A stretch of 64,000 bases of DNA from Chitinophaga ginsengisegetis. GTDB lineage: Bacteria; Bacteroidota; Bacteroidia; Chitinophagales; Chitinophagaceae. A program made the position numbers and the translations under genes. This document shows, piece after piece, positions 16,028 to 25,449 of this stretch. The DNA is taken from NCBI RefSeq assembly GCF_900168065.1, contig NZ_FUZZ01000004.1, forward strand, positions 1-64,000, read 5' to 3'. Each line of letters opens with the position of its first letter. Position 1 is the first letter of the stretch. Below the pieces are notes generated by a model that ran no database searches, was not told the DNA's origin, and saw only the letters and a list, made by a program, of their open reading frames with translations.

Positions 16028-16105
16028 TGTGCGGATATTTATATTATTTATATTTAGTATATATTTAGGTGTCGCTACCTATTGCTGTCTTTTGCCAACA
16101 CAACC

Positions 16106-16639
16106 ATGAAAACACTACTCGCATCCGCCGTTCTTATACTGATCTCGGCTACCTCCCTGGCTCAGCCGCAAAACAATCATACGGAAGAGAAGATCTGCTT
16201 CCTTACCTACGGCTTCCCGGACGTGGAAAGAGTGGAGGTGGAACAGGCCATCGCCGGAAAATGGGGCTTTGCTTTTTATACGGTGGGAGAGTGTACCATC
16301 GATCAGGCGCTGATCGACAGCGTGGCCCGTGTAAATGACGCAGCCAATAAGAGGATGGAAGCAAGATACGGCAGCAACTGGCGAAGCAGGTACCAGCAGG
16401 AAGTAGATGCGGCTTTCGCTACGCCTGAAAGGGCGCAGCAACTGGTAAATCAGCAGTTGTACATCTGGCGTAAAGAACAGGAATTAAAAATGCATAACGA
16501 CAGCCTGCACTATGCCTGGGCTGCCACCGGAAGAAAAGGCGTTTATAAGGTAATCGTTTCCGGATCACTAAAAAATACTATCTTTTACAAGCTGTTGGTG
16601 GACTATCCGAAATATAAAGTTTCCCTGCTGACAAACTGA
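16106..16639 (+). CDS. Secreted protein of unknown function
   Basis: This 177-residue protein has a signal peptide (MKTLLASAVLILISATSLAQ). The mature part is polar, with an early segment EEKICFLTYGFPDVERVEVE that reads like a short alpha/beta fold, then a helical middle rich in Gln/Arg and a C-terminal KGVYKVIVSGSLKNTIFYKL. No family was recognised. The frame can be read from a TTG at 16082; the ATG at 16106 gives a proper signal peptide. It precedes the GH130 gene by 32 bases and may be co-transcribed with it. Confidence 0.7.
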   Translation: MKTLLASAVLILISATSLAQPQNNHTEEKICFLTYGFPDVERVEVEQAIAGKWGFAFYTVGECTIDQALIDSVARVNDAANKRMEARYGSNWRSRYQQEVDAAFATPERAQQLVNQQLYIWRKEQELKMHNDSLHYAWAATGRKGVYKVIVSGSLKNTIFYKLLVDYPKYKVSLLTN

Positions 16640-16671
16640 TAACTGTTTTACCCAAACGGAAACCGGGAATT

Positions 16672-17676
16672 ATGATACGGATCAAAAAAGAAGGCATACT
16701 CCTGAAACAAAGCGATCTGGAATTTGAAAACGAAGGCGTGCTGAATCCAGCCACTATCAGGGCGGGAAACCAGGTGCTTTTTTACTACCGGGCAGTGCAG
16801 AAAGGCAATCACTCCAGTATTGGTTTTTGTAAATTAAGCGATCCGCTTACAATAGAACAACGCCTGGATAAACCCATTTTATTTCCGGAACACGATTACG
16901 AGGCCAAAGGACTGGAAGATCCGCGCGTGGTGCATATCGACGGGTTATACTACCTCACCTATACCGCTTACGATGGCGTGAGCGCCTGTGCAGCACTGGC
17001 TACTTCTTCAGATGGTCTGCAATTCGAAAAGCACGGGCTGATAGTGGCGCAGATGGACTTCACCGAGTTTAAACAACTCGCGGAAACCAATGCGCCGCTG
17101 GATGAAAAATATATCCGGTACAACGATTTTAATCCCCGTTTATGGGATAAGGATGTTGTATTTTTTCCCAGAAAGATTAACGGCAAATTCTATTTTCTGC
17201 ACCGTATCAAACCGCATATACAACTGGTGGCGGTGAACGAAATAGCTGACCTCACCCCGGAGTTCTGGAAAGATTATTATCTCCACCTTCAGGATCATAT
17301 CATACTAACGCCAAAGTATAAACACGAAATGAGTTATGTGGGCGCTGGCTGTCCGCCGGTGGAAACCCCGCACGGCTGGCTTTTCATATATCACGGCGTG
17401 CATGAAACACCTGGCGGGTACGTATACGTTGGCTGCGCTGCACTGTTCGATCTGGATGATCCCATGAAGGAAATTGCGCGGTTACCTTACCCAATACTGG
17501 TACCGGAGCGGGATTGGGAAATCAGGGGAGATGTGGACAATGTTTGTTTTCCTACAGGCACGGTCGTATTCGATGATACCCTCTATATTTACTATGGCGC
17601 CGGCGATGAGGTGATCGCCACCGGAACCATCTGCTTAACCGCATTGCTCAATGAATTGTTGGCTTATCCTGTATAG
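16672..17676 (+). CDS. Glycoside hydrolase family 130 enzyme (beta-mannoside phosphorylase or mannosidase)
   Basis: This 334-residue five-bladed beta-propeller lacks a signal peptide, so it is cytoplasmic. The GH130 catalytic region GLEDPRVVHIDGLYYLTYTA (Asp83) is clear. Repeated propeller phrases include HEMSYVGAGCPPVETPHGW and IYHGVHETPGGYVYVGCA, and the C-terminus has VDNVCFPTGTVVFDDTLYIY. GH130 enzymes phosphorolyse or hydrolyse beta-1,4- or beta-1,2-linked mannosides. Which activity applies cannot be read from this sequence without an alignment. The gene overlaps the convergent HAD phosphatase gene by 13 bases. Confidence 0.9.
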   Translation: MIRIKKEGILLKQSDLEFENEGVLNPATIRAGNQVLFYYRAVQKGNHSSIGFCKLSDPLTIEQRLDKPILFPEHDYEAKGLEDPRVVHIDGLYYLTYTAYDGVSACAALATSSDGLQFEKHGLIVAQMDFTEFKQLAETNAPLDEKYIRYNDFNPRLWDKDVVFFPRKINGKFYFLHRIKPHIQLVAVNEIADLTPEFWKDYYLHLQDHIILTPKYKHEMSYVGAGCPPVETPHGWLFIYHGVHETPGGYVYVGCAALFDLDDPMKEIARLPYPILVPERDWEIRGDVDNVCFPTGTVVFDDTLYIYYGAGDEVIATGTICLTALLNELLAYPV

Positions 17677-18410
17677 CAGGCTATAATCGTTTCTATTACC
17701 CGTTTCGTTTCATCAGGGTCACGCACTTTGATACAGGCCACGCCGGTTTCTTTTGCCGGGTAATCATTGCCACCGGGAAAAATAGCATCTCCCGCAAACA
17801 ACATCTCTTCAATAGGGATACCTAAAATATCCCGGAGTTTACGGATGCCGTAAGCCTTGTCGATACCTGGTTTGGTGATATCTACCGAAGTAGTGCCGCC
17901 CAGGCTCACAGAAAATTCAGGAATGATACCCGCCAGCAATGCTTTCATTTTTTGCCGCTTTGCAAAGTCAGGGTCCCACTTTTTCTTTTCTTCCAGCGGT
18001 GCTTCCTGTCCTAATGCAGAGAAAGTGATCTGGCTGCCACGGTCTTCTATAGCAGGCCCCCAGAGTTTAGCCGCCTTGTAGCCCAGGGTGTTTACCACTT
18101 CGTTCAAAGCATCGGTGATTTTCTTTTTTTCTGCTGTGGTAAAATCTTCCGCATATAGTTTATGCCATTTGCCGGTATACTCATAAAACTGCGTGCCGCA
18201 GGTAGGGAGAATGGATAATCGTTCCAGCCCTTTTTCGCCAGGCAGTTTTGCCAGTACCTGCTGCTCAAACTGTGGCCAGGCACCACCGGAAATAATCGCT
18301 ACCCTGGCCACAGTTAACAGTGAATATAATAATCCGCTCATCTCTTCATCAATAGCAGACTTGCTTTGCGCCAACGTGCCATCCAGGTCAAATACCACCA
18401 GCTTCTTCAT
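17664..18410 (-). CDS. HAD-superfamily IIB phosphatase (sugar-phosphatase / phosphomannomutase-like)
   Basis: This 248-residue protein opens with HAD motif I, VVFDLDGTLAQSK (nucleophile Asp8, acid Asp10). Motif II is in VAIISGGAWPQFEQ, and the late acidic motif is AGDAIFPGGNDYPA. The cap inserted between motifs is of the C2B type found in sucrose, trehalose and mannosyl-3-phosphoglycerate phosphatases and eukaryotic-type phosphomannomutase. The convergent GH130 neighbour hints at mannose phosphate metabolism, but the substrate is inferred only. It lies 9 bases downstream of transketolase on the same strand. Confidence 0.85.
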   Translation of the reverse strand: MKKLVVFDLDGTLAQSKSAIDEEMSGLLYSLLTVARVAIISGGAWPQFEQQVLAKLPGEKGLERLSILPTCGTQFYEYTGKWHKLYAEDFTTAEKKKITDALNEVVNTLGYKAAKLWGPAIEDRGSQITFSALGQEAPLEEKKKWDPDFAKRQKMKALLAGIIPEFSVSLGGTTSVDITKPGIDKAYGIRKLRDILGIPIEEMLFAGDAIFPGGNDYPAKETGVACIKVRDPDETKRVIETIIACYTG

Positions 18411-18419
18411 TTGTGATAG

Positions 18420-20495
18420 TTATTTTTTTAATAAGGCCAGTGCATGTTCACAGATATTTTCTACCGTGAATCCAAACTCGCGTAATAACACTGGTCCCGG
18501 TGCGGATGCTCCAAAGTGGTCGATGGATATAATTTCGCCTTTGTCGCCCGCATAACGGTGCCAGCCCTGTGAAATGCCTGCTTCCACCACTATCCTGTTG
18601 GTGACGTCAGGAGGAAGTATCTGGTCGCGGTACGCCGGCGACTGCGCTTCAAACAATTCCCAGCTGGGCATGGATACGGTGCGCACCGCGATATTAAACG
18701 ATTGCAGTTTTTCCTGTGCGGCCACAATTAAATCCACTTCAGCGCCGGTGGCTATCAGGATCAGCTCAGGCTTTGCATCGGGCGCATCTGCGAGGATATA
18801 ACCGCCATAGCGCAGGCCATTTGCTGCGGCATATTTGCTGCGATCCAGCGTAGGCACCGCCTGGCGGGAGAGGATCAATGCAACCGGTTTGTCCGGTTCA
18901 AGTATAGCTATTTGCCACGCTGCAATGGTTTCATTGGCATCTGCCGGACGAATCACTACCAGGTGGGGTATGGCGCGAAGTGCGGCCAGCAGTTCCACCG
19001 GTTGGTGTGTGGGGCCATCTTCTCCCATCGCAATACTGTCGTGCGTAAAAACATAGATCACTTTCAGCTCTGAAAGTGCCGCCAGCCGGATGGATGGCCG
19101 CATATAATCTGAAAAAGTGAGGAAGGTGGCGCAATAGGGGATAATACCTCCATGTGCTGCCAAACCGTTGGAAATAGCGCCCATAGCGTGTTCACGCACA
19201 CCATACTGGATGTTCCTGCCGTCGTATCCCCATACGCCGCCGGCTGCGCCCTGGAGGTCGCCCTGCTTCATCGCCGGACTTTCAAAATTACCGGCATCCT
19301 TTAATTCAGTATTAGTGGAAGTATTGAGGTCCGCAGAGCCGCCGATGAAGCCGGGAAGGTGTTTAAAAAATGCCTGTATCACTTTACCGGAAGCAGCACG
19401 GGTGGCCAGTCCTTTAGGATCTGCCGGGAATGGAGTGATATCCTTATCCCAGTCTTCCGGAATATGATCATGTATCAGCGAACGTAATTCTTTTGCCAGC
19501 TCTGGGTATTTTTGTCCGTAGATGATCATTTGCTCTTCCCATTTGGAAGATAATGTTTTCCCAACGTCTACGGCTGCACGAAAATGATCCAGGGCTTCCG
19601 CAGGTTCTAAAAAATCCGGTGCTACCGGCCAGCCGAGTTTTTCTTTCGTCAGTTTTACATCTTCAGGCCCCAGCGGGGAACCATGCGCGCCGGTAGTATC
19701 CTGTTTCGGGGAACCAAAACCAATATGCGTGCGCACCAGGATGATAGAAGGCCGGTCTGTTTCCGCCTGTGCATTGCGGATCGCTTCATCAATGGCTTCC
19801 AGGTCGTTGCCGTCTGCTACTTTCTGGGTATGCCATCCATACGATTCAAACCGTTTGGCGTGATCTTCTGTAAAGGTAACCGGTGTGGCAGATGCCAGGG
19901 TAATCCGGTTATCATCGTATAAATAGATCAGCTTGCCGAGCCGTAAATGGCCGGCGAGGGAAGCGGCTTCGGAGGCTACGCCTTCCATCAGGTCGCCATC
20001 GCTTACCAGCGCATAGGTGTAGTGATCAATTACCGCATCACCCGGACGGTTATACTTTTCTGCCAGGTAGGCTTCCGCCATGGCAAGACCCACGCCATTG
20101 GCAAAGCCCTGTCCAAGCGGACCGGTAGTTACTTCCACGCCCGGCGCCAAACCCCGTTCGGGATGCCCCGGCGTTTTACTGCCCCATTGCCGGAACCGTT
20201 TCAGTTCTTCTAACGGTAAATCATACCCGGTAACATGCAGCAAACTATATAACAATGCAGACCCATGCCCGGCAGATAAAACAAACCGGTCGCGGTTAAA
20301 CCAGTGCGGATCTGAAGGGTTGTGACGCAGGAACCGGGTCCACAATACATAGGCCATCGGCGCCGCTCCCAATGGCAGCCCGGGATGTCCGCTGTCTGCT
20401 TTCTGCACGGCATCCACCGATAAGAAACGAAGCGTATTGATACATAGCTCATCCAACGCAGCAGGATTGGGAATAAGAGAAGTGTTGTTGGTCAT
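18420..20495 (-). CDS. tkt: Transketolase
   Basis: This 691-residue, full-length thiamine-diphosphate enzyme transfers two-carbon ketol units in the pentose phosphate pathway. Visible motifs are [20 protein letters not shown] at the N-terminus, the TPP/Mg motif [40 protein letters not shown], and in the pyrimidine domain [16 protein letters not shown] with the catalytic Glu, then [20 protein letters not shown]. The frame could begin at an ATG at 20528; the ATG at 20495 ([10 protein letters not shown]) is preferred by family length. It is probably co-transcribed with the HAD phosphatase. Confidence 0.96.
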   Translation of the reverse strand: MTNNTSLIPNPAALDELCINTLRFLSVDAVQKADSGHPGLPLGAAPMAYVLWTRFLRHNPSDPHWFNRDRFVLSAGHGSALLYSLLHVTGYDLPLEELKRFRQWGSKTPGHPERGLAPGVEVTTGPLGQGFANGVGLAMAEAYLAEKYNRPGDAVIDHYTYALVSDGDLMEGVASEAASLAGHLRLGKLIYLYDDNRITLASATPVTFTEDHAKRFESYGWHTQKVADGNDLEAIDEAIRNAQAETDRPSIILVRTHIGFGSPKQDTTGAHGSPLGPEDVKLTKEKLGWPVAPDFLEPAEALDHFRAAVDVGKTLSSKWEEQMIIYGQKYPELAKELRSLIHDHIPEDWDKDITPFPADPKGLATRAASGKVIQAFFKHLPGFIGGSADLNTSTNTELKDAGNFESPAMKQGDLQGAAGGVWGYDGRNIQYGVREHAMGAISNGLAAHGGIIPYCATFLTFSDYMRPSIRLAALSELKVIYVFTHDSIAMGEDGPTHQPVELLAALRAIPHLVVIRPADANETIAAWQIAILEPDKPVALILSRQAVPTLDRSKYAAANGLRYGGYILADAPDAKPELILIATGAEVDLIVAAQEKLQSFNIAVRTVSMPSWELFEAQSPAYRDQILPPDVTNRIVVEAGISQGWHRYAGDKGEIISIDHFGASAPGPVLLREFGFTVENICEHALALLKK

Positions 20496-20907
20496 GGTAT
20501 TCTTTTTTTGTAAAAGATGATCACACATAGGTCAACAAACTTCATGCGCAGAAGGTTGCCGTATTATTTTTTAATTAGTCTACTAAAATTATAGACTTTT
20601 CAAAAAATATTGTATTATTGTACTTCGTAGGCTTTCCGGGTCCGCTTTAGGGGAAATTCATCCACCTGTTGACATACCCCGTTTATCTTTCAAAAAATAC
20701 CGACATGGATATATCATTACACTTAATGAGGAAAATTTGCTGCGTGGAATATTCAGCAAACCGATGTTAGGAAGCATCAATCAGAAATAAAAAGGCCGGA
20801 ACTGTTGACGCAGTTCCGGCTGGTAATCAAGGCTGTTGGAGACATTTTACAGTGATGGCAGTTACCTGCTTTCACCGGCCTCATTTTTTCATACCAAAGT
20901 AAAGATA
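20496..20907. promoter_or_regulatory. Divergent tkt/susC regulatory region
   Basis: This region of 412 bases has no convincing gene. AGTCTA-N9-TAGACT (20577-20597) is an inverted repeat that also contains TAGT-CT-ACTA, the kind of site used by TetR or MarR repressors. A perfect 10-bp hairpin GCCGGAACTG/CAGTTCCGGC (20795-20820) is followed on the minus strand by CTTTTTATTTC. It would stop transcription entering tkt from the right. A 21-codon frame at 20705-20770 is probably chance. Confidence 0.5.
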
Positions 20908-23900
20908 ATGAAAATTGCTATTGCATGCAGCTGCGGGCTGCTGCTGGCGGCTACCGCATGGTCGCAGGAATTGCGCGCACCTCACAGCGCCGACACCACC
21001 AAACCTGCGCACAGGAACATCGTTCAAAACAACATTTCCCTTTCCGGACGAATTATCGACGCCAAATCACAACAACCTATCGCCGGCGCTATTGTACATA
21101 TCAAAGGCACCACCCATGAGGTGCAGAGCGGTACAAACGGGGAGTTCGCGTTTCTTACCGGTCAGAAAGTGCCGGTCATCTACCAGATCTCTTCCCTGGG
21201 TTATAAACTCAAAGAAGTATATGCCGATAAGTCCAATGCCGGCAACATCGCCCTGGAAGAGCTCAGTACACAACTGAACGACGTGGTGGTAGTAGGGTAT
21301 GGTACCCAGAAAAGAAGGGATCTTACCAGCGCCATTTCCTCCGTAAAAGGCAGCGACGTGGTAACCGTACCGGTAGCCAGCTTTGATGCACAGCTGCAGG
21401 GCAGGGCGGCCGGGGTGCAAATTAATTCGAATACCGGCGTTCCCGGCGATGGCGTGTTTGTAAGGGTACGCGGTACTACCTCCATCAACGCCGACAATGA
21501 TCCGCTATATATCATCGACGGCGTATTTATGAATAATTCCAGCCTGCAAACGGTAAACACCGGCGGCCGGTCCAGCTCCCCGCTGGCAGATATCAATCCT
21601 GCCGATATAGAAAATATAGAGGTATTGAAAGATGCCAGCGCAACAGCCATCTATGGCTCCCGGGGCGCCAACGGCGTGGTGATTGTTACTACCCGTCGCG
21701 GCAATTATAACAGTAAAGCCAAAGTAACTGCAGATGTATCGGCAGGCGTGGCCTGGGCGCCCAAAATGTGGGACCTCACCACGGGGCCGGAACATGCTAC
21801 GCTGGTCAATGAGTTTTACCGCAACTCCCTGGCAGATGCCACGGCCCTTAACGATAAGGCTGGCATCACCAAATACAGCTACCAGCCTTTCCGCGCGCTG
21901 AATGATAATCCGGATAAATCGCCTGCCCCGCGTGGACTGCCGCAGGATCAGCATACCTACGACCGCCTCGGGGAAATTTTCCAGACAGCCCCGCTCCAGA
22001 ATTATAACTTATCCCTTTCCGGTGGTAACCGCGAAACAAAGTATTATTTCGGTGGCGGCTACTCGAAGCAGGAGTCTATTCTCCGGCCCATTTCCTTTGA
22101 AAGGGCCAGCTTCAAACTGAATATCGATCAGCGCGTGAATGACAAGGTAACCATTGGTTCCAGCAACAGCTTCTCGCGTAGCTTCCGCAGCCAGGGCCGC
22201 GCAGGTGATGGTCCGCAGGGAGGTTTGTTACAGGCGGCCTTACATACGCCTACCTATCTCCCGGAAACAAATCCCGACGGTACACCCGCCCGGTGGGCAG
22301 GCTTTGATAACGTGCAGGTACTCATCGATAACTACGACGTACACACGACAAGCCTCCGTTATATCGGTAACCTTTACCTCGATGCCACACTGCTGCCGGA
22401 TCTGAAATTTCACAGTAATATCAGCATCGATTATAACAACTACAACGAATCCGAATACTGGAATAACCTCACCCAGCTGGGAGCCAGTCCCACCAACGGT
22501 TTGGCCACTTCCGCCATTACACAGAATACTTCCTGGATCAATGAACAAACACTTACCTGGCGCAAACATGCAGGAGAAAAACATTTCTTCGGCGTACTGG
22601 TAGGCAACACCATCCAGAGTAATACGGAAACATTAACGGCTGCACAGGGCACGGGTTTCCCTAACAATTCCTACAAATATATTTCCGCTGCTGCTACACG
22701 GACTGCTACGCAAACATGGACCCGCAGCACGTTGTCGTCTTTCTTCTCCAGGATCGATTATAACTACGCAGGTAAATATTATTTTGAAGCCAGCATCCGC
22801 GCAGATGGTTCTTCCAAGTTCGGCGACAACTATAAATGGGGGTATTTCCCTTCCGTCAGCGCCTCCTGGCGGCTCAAGGAAGAAAATTTCCTGAAGTCGG
22901 TGAACAGTATCAGCGATCTGAAAGTTCGCGCCAGCTACGGCATCACCGGGAATCAGTCCGGTATCAGCAACTTTGCGGCAAAAGGACTGTGGTCCGGTGG
23001 TGCAGGCTACCCCGACAACAGCACCGGCGATCAGCCAGGCACGGCGCCTTTGCAGCTGCCCAACCCCGACCTGCGCTGGGAAAAAACCAGTCAGCTCAAC
23101 GGCGGAGTGGACCTCGGATTATTCAATGGCCGTATCAATATCACCGCAGATGTATATTACAAATACACCAGCGATGTACTGCTGCAACTGCCTAAGGCAG
23201 GCGTTTCCGGCTTTACTTCTATCTATAGCAACGCCGGTGAAATCAGCAATAAAGGATATGAAATCGGGATCAATACTACCAATATCAGCACCCGTAATTT
23301 CACCTGGACCAGCAGCCTGAATATTGCCGGTAATACCAACCGTATTGAAAAACTGCCAACACCGATTTACCAGTATAACCGCGACTGGATCATTATGCAG
23401 GAAGGTTCACCCATGTATTCCTTCTGGCTGTACAACCAGCTGGGTGTGGATCCGCAAACCGGTAACGTAATCTTTGAAGGCGAGAAAGATGGTAAGCTTC
23501 CTGTGTCTGCGCGTAAGGTAATGGGTAACGCTATGCCCAAATTCTATGGTGGCTTCAGCAATACCGTTTCCTATAAAGGTTTTGATCTGAGCGTGCTGTT
23601 GTCATTTCAGTATGGCAACGATGTATATAACCTGAACAAATTTTTCGGAGAAGGAGGTGGCACCCGCGATGCCAACCGTGTACTGTTTGCCGATCAGCTG
23701 AACCGCTGGCAGAAACCCGGCGACATCACAAATGTACCGCGCCTCACCGCTTACGGTCTTAACTACACCATCGATCAGAACAACCGCTTCCTGGAAGATG
23801 GTTCCTTCCTGCGGCTCAAATCACTCACACTGGGATATACCATTCCCAAGTCTGTCAGCGAAAAACTGCATATCCAGTTGCTGCGTGTATACTTCACCGG

Positions 23901-24042
23901 TAGTAACCTCTGGTTGCTTACCAAATACACCGGGCTGGATCCTGAATCAAACGTAACCGGTATACAAACCGTACAGGGACTGGATCTTGGCACACCGCCG
24001 CAACCGCGCAGTGTACAGTTTGGCTTAAACGTAACTCTTTAA
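20908..24042 (+). CDS. SusC/RagA-family TonB-dependent outer-membrane transporter
   Basis: This 1044-residue protein has a signal peptide (MKIAIACSCGLLLAATAWSQ). A carboxypeptidase-regulatory-like domain follows (LSGRIIDAKSQQPIAGAIVH, about residues 45-125). The TonB-box/plug region is LNDVVVVGYGTQKRRDLTSA, with the SusC signature DPLYIIDGVFMN and VLKDASATAIYGSRGANGVV. The rest is a 22-strand-type barrel ending LGLDLGTPPQPRSVQFGLNV-like. There is no STN domain, so signalling to an anti-sigma factor is unlikely. It imports a ligand captured by SusD. It heads a six-gene operon, and neighbouring genes suggest a sulfur-containing substrate, which is inference. The ATG at 20908 is chosen over 20836 because it starts the signal peptide. 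Confidence 0.95.
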   Translation: MKIAIACSCGLLLAATAWSQELRAPHSADTTKPAHRNIVQNNISLSGRIIDAKSQQPIAGAIVHIKGTTHEVQSGTNGEFAFLTGQKVPVIYQISSLGYKLKEVYADKSNAGNIALEELSTQLNDVVVVGYGTQKRRDLTSAISSVKGSDVVTVPVASFDAQLQGRAAGVQINSNTGVPGDGVFVRVRGTTSINADNDPLYIIDGVFMNNSSLQTVNTGGRSSSPLADINPADIENIEVLKDASATAIYGSRGANGVVIVTTRRGNYNSKAKVTADVSAGVAWAPKMWDLTTGPEHATLVNEFYRNSLADATALNDKAGITKYSYQPFRALNDNPDKSPAPRGLPQDQHTYDRLGEIFQTAPLQNYNLSLSGGNRETKYYFGGGYSKQESILRPISFERASFKLNIDQRVNDKVTIGSSNSFSRSFRSQGRAGDGPQGGLLQAALHTPTYLPETNPDGTPARWAGFDNVQVLIDNYDVHTTSLRYIGNLYLDATLLPDLKFHSNISIDYNNYNESEYWNNLTQLGASPTNGLATSAITQNTSWINEQTLTWRKHAGEKHFFGVLVGNTIQSNTETLTAAQGTGFPNNSYKYISAAATRTATQTWTRSTLSSFFSRIDYNYAGKYYFEASIRADGSSKFGDNYKWGYFPSVSASWRLKEENFLKSVNSISDLKVRASYGITGNQSGISNFAAKGLWSGGAGYPDNSTGDQPGTAPLQLPNPDLRWEKTSQLNGGVDLGLFNGRINITADVYYKYTSDVLLQLPKAGVSGFTSIYSNAGEISNKGYEIGINTTNISTRNFTWTSSLNIAGNTNRIEKLPTPIYQYNRDWIIMQEGSPMYSFWLYNQLGVDPQTGNVIFEGEKDGKLPVSARKVMGNAMPKFYGGFSNTVSYKGFDLSVLLSFQYGNDVYNLNKFFGEGGGTRDANRVLFADQLNRWQKPGDITNVPRLTAYGLNYTIDQNNRFLEDGSFLRLKSLTLGYTIPKSVSEKLHIQLLRVYFTGSNLWLLTKYTGLDPESNVTGIQTVQGLDLGTPPQPRSVQFGLNVTL

Positions 24043-24061
24043 ACGCTCTTAATTCTCCTAT

Positions 24062-25423
24062 ATGAAAGCATATCGGAAATATATATCGCTCTTCTTTCTT
24101 TCGCTGACAGCTTTGTCATGCAAGAAATTTCTCGACGTGGAACCACGGGATAGTGTGTCTGATGAACAAACGATCATTGATAAAACGTCCGCCAATACTG
24201 CCTTGCGCGGCGTATATCGGAAGCTGGGCAGCGACGGCTACTACGGCGCTTTGTTCCAGACCTTCGGCTACCTGCCTGGCGACAATGTGCAGTGGACCGG
24301 CTCCCAGTCGGTTATTCAGCAGTTTATCACCCATAAAATAAATGCGGACAATGGCAACCTGCAAACTGTGTGGGCAGCTATTTACGCTACTATTAACGGC
24401 GCCAACAACGTGATTGCAAAAGTTCCCGGCTTGCAGGATGCTACGTTTTCTGCCACAGAAAAGAACCAGGCAGTGGGAGAGGCGTACTTTATCCGCGCCC
24501 TGAGCTACTTTGATCTCGCCCGCACCTGGGGAAATGTGCAGATAACGCTAACGCCTACACTCAATGCTTCCGATAAGCTGGATGTAAAAGGCAGCACACA
24601 GGCGCAGGTATACCAGCAGGTATTGAGCGATCTGAATGCGGCAGATTCCCTGCTGCAGCCGCCTTCTCAAACACCCAACCCGGTGAGGGTAAACCAGCAA
24701 ACCGCCTGGGCGCTGAAAGCGCGCTACTATTTGTACCAGTCTGATTGGGCGCAGGCAGAAGCCTATGCCACCAAAGTAATCAGCGATACCAGAAGTTATT
24801 CTTTGCTGAAGCCTTACAGCGCTTTCTTTTCACCGGCCAGCGCCATCGCTACAAAGGAATCAGTATTTGAGCTGTCGTACAGCGCTACTTACCTGAGTGG
24901 CCACCGCAACTACTGGCAGCCGCCCGCCAACGGCGGTACCCGGCAATGGGCGCCGTCGGACGCGTTTATCACGCTGGTAAATGATCCGAAAACAGGCGGC
25001 AACCGCAACGCGCTGGTTGCTAAAACCTCCGCCGGCCTGTGGTATGGTAACCTGTATTACAGAAGCCCCGCCACCGATCCTGCCTATGTTATCCGCATTG
25101 CTGAGCTGTACCTGATCCGCGCAGAAGCACGCGCCCAGCTGGGTAAAACGGACCTGGCCCGCGAAGATCTCAACAGCATCCGCGACAGGGCCGGGCTCAC
25201 ACCGGTGACGGAACTGATCGGAAAAGATGATCTGCTGCTGGCTATTGAAAATGAACGGAGAATAGAATTCGCACTGGAACCTCACCGATGGTTCGATCTG
25301 GTACGTACCAAACGCGCAGGCGCTGTTTTAAATATCACGAATCCTCAGCTATATGTATTTCCGATCCCGGCCAACGAAGTCACATTATCGAACGGCAATC
25401 TGAAACAAAATGATGGTTACTGA
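24062..25423 (+). CDS. SusD/RagB-family substrate-binding outer-membrane lipoprotein
   Basis: This 453-residue protein is a lipoprotein: the signal LFFLSLTALSC ends in a lipobox Cys at about residue 20, followed by KKFLDVEPRDSVSDEQ, the classic SusD opening. TPR-type helical segments (YFIRALSYFDLARTWGNVQ) and the C-terminal RAEARAQLGKTDLAREDLNS and ENERRIEFALEPHRWFDLVR complete the family pattern. It sits on the cell surface as the lid of the SusC barrel. It follows susC by 19 bases. Its binding specificity cannot be predicted from sequence. Confidence 0.95.
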   Translation: MKAYRKYISLFFLSLTALSCKKFLDVEPRDSVSDEQTIIDKTSANTALRGVYRKLGSDGYYGALFQTFGYLPGDNVQWTGSQSVIQQFITHKINADNGNLQTVWAAIYATINGANNVIAKVPGLQDATFSATEKNQAVGEAYFIRALSYFDLARTWGNVQITLTPTLNASDKLDVKGSTQAQVYQQVLSDLNAADSLLQPPSQTPNPVRVNQQTAWALKARYYLYQSDWAQAEAYATKVISDTRSYSLLKPYSAFFSPASAIATKESVFELSYSATYLSGHRNYWQPPANGGTRQWAPSDAFITLVNDPKTGGNRNALVAKTSAGLWYGNLYYRSPATDPAYVIRIAELYLIRAEARAQLGKTDLAREDLNSIRDRAGLTPVTELIGKDDLLLAIENERRIEFALEPHRWFDLVRTKRAGAVLNITNPQLYVFPIPANEVTLSNGNLKQNDGY

Positions 25424-25449
25424 TCTTATCACCTTATAACAAATCACCA

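Noticed and set aside
20705-20770. A 21-codon frame that might be a leader peptide or gene remnant upstream of susC
   Set aside because: It is too short and lacks attenuator-like amino acid runs; the hairpin downstream has its T-run on the opposite strand.
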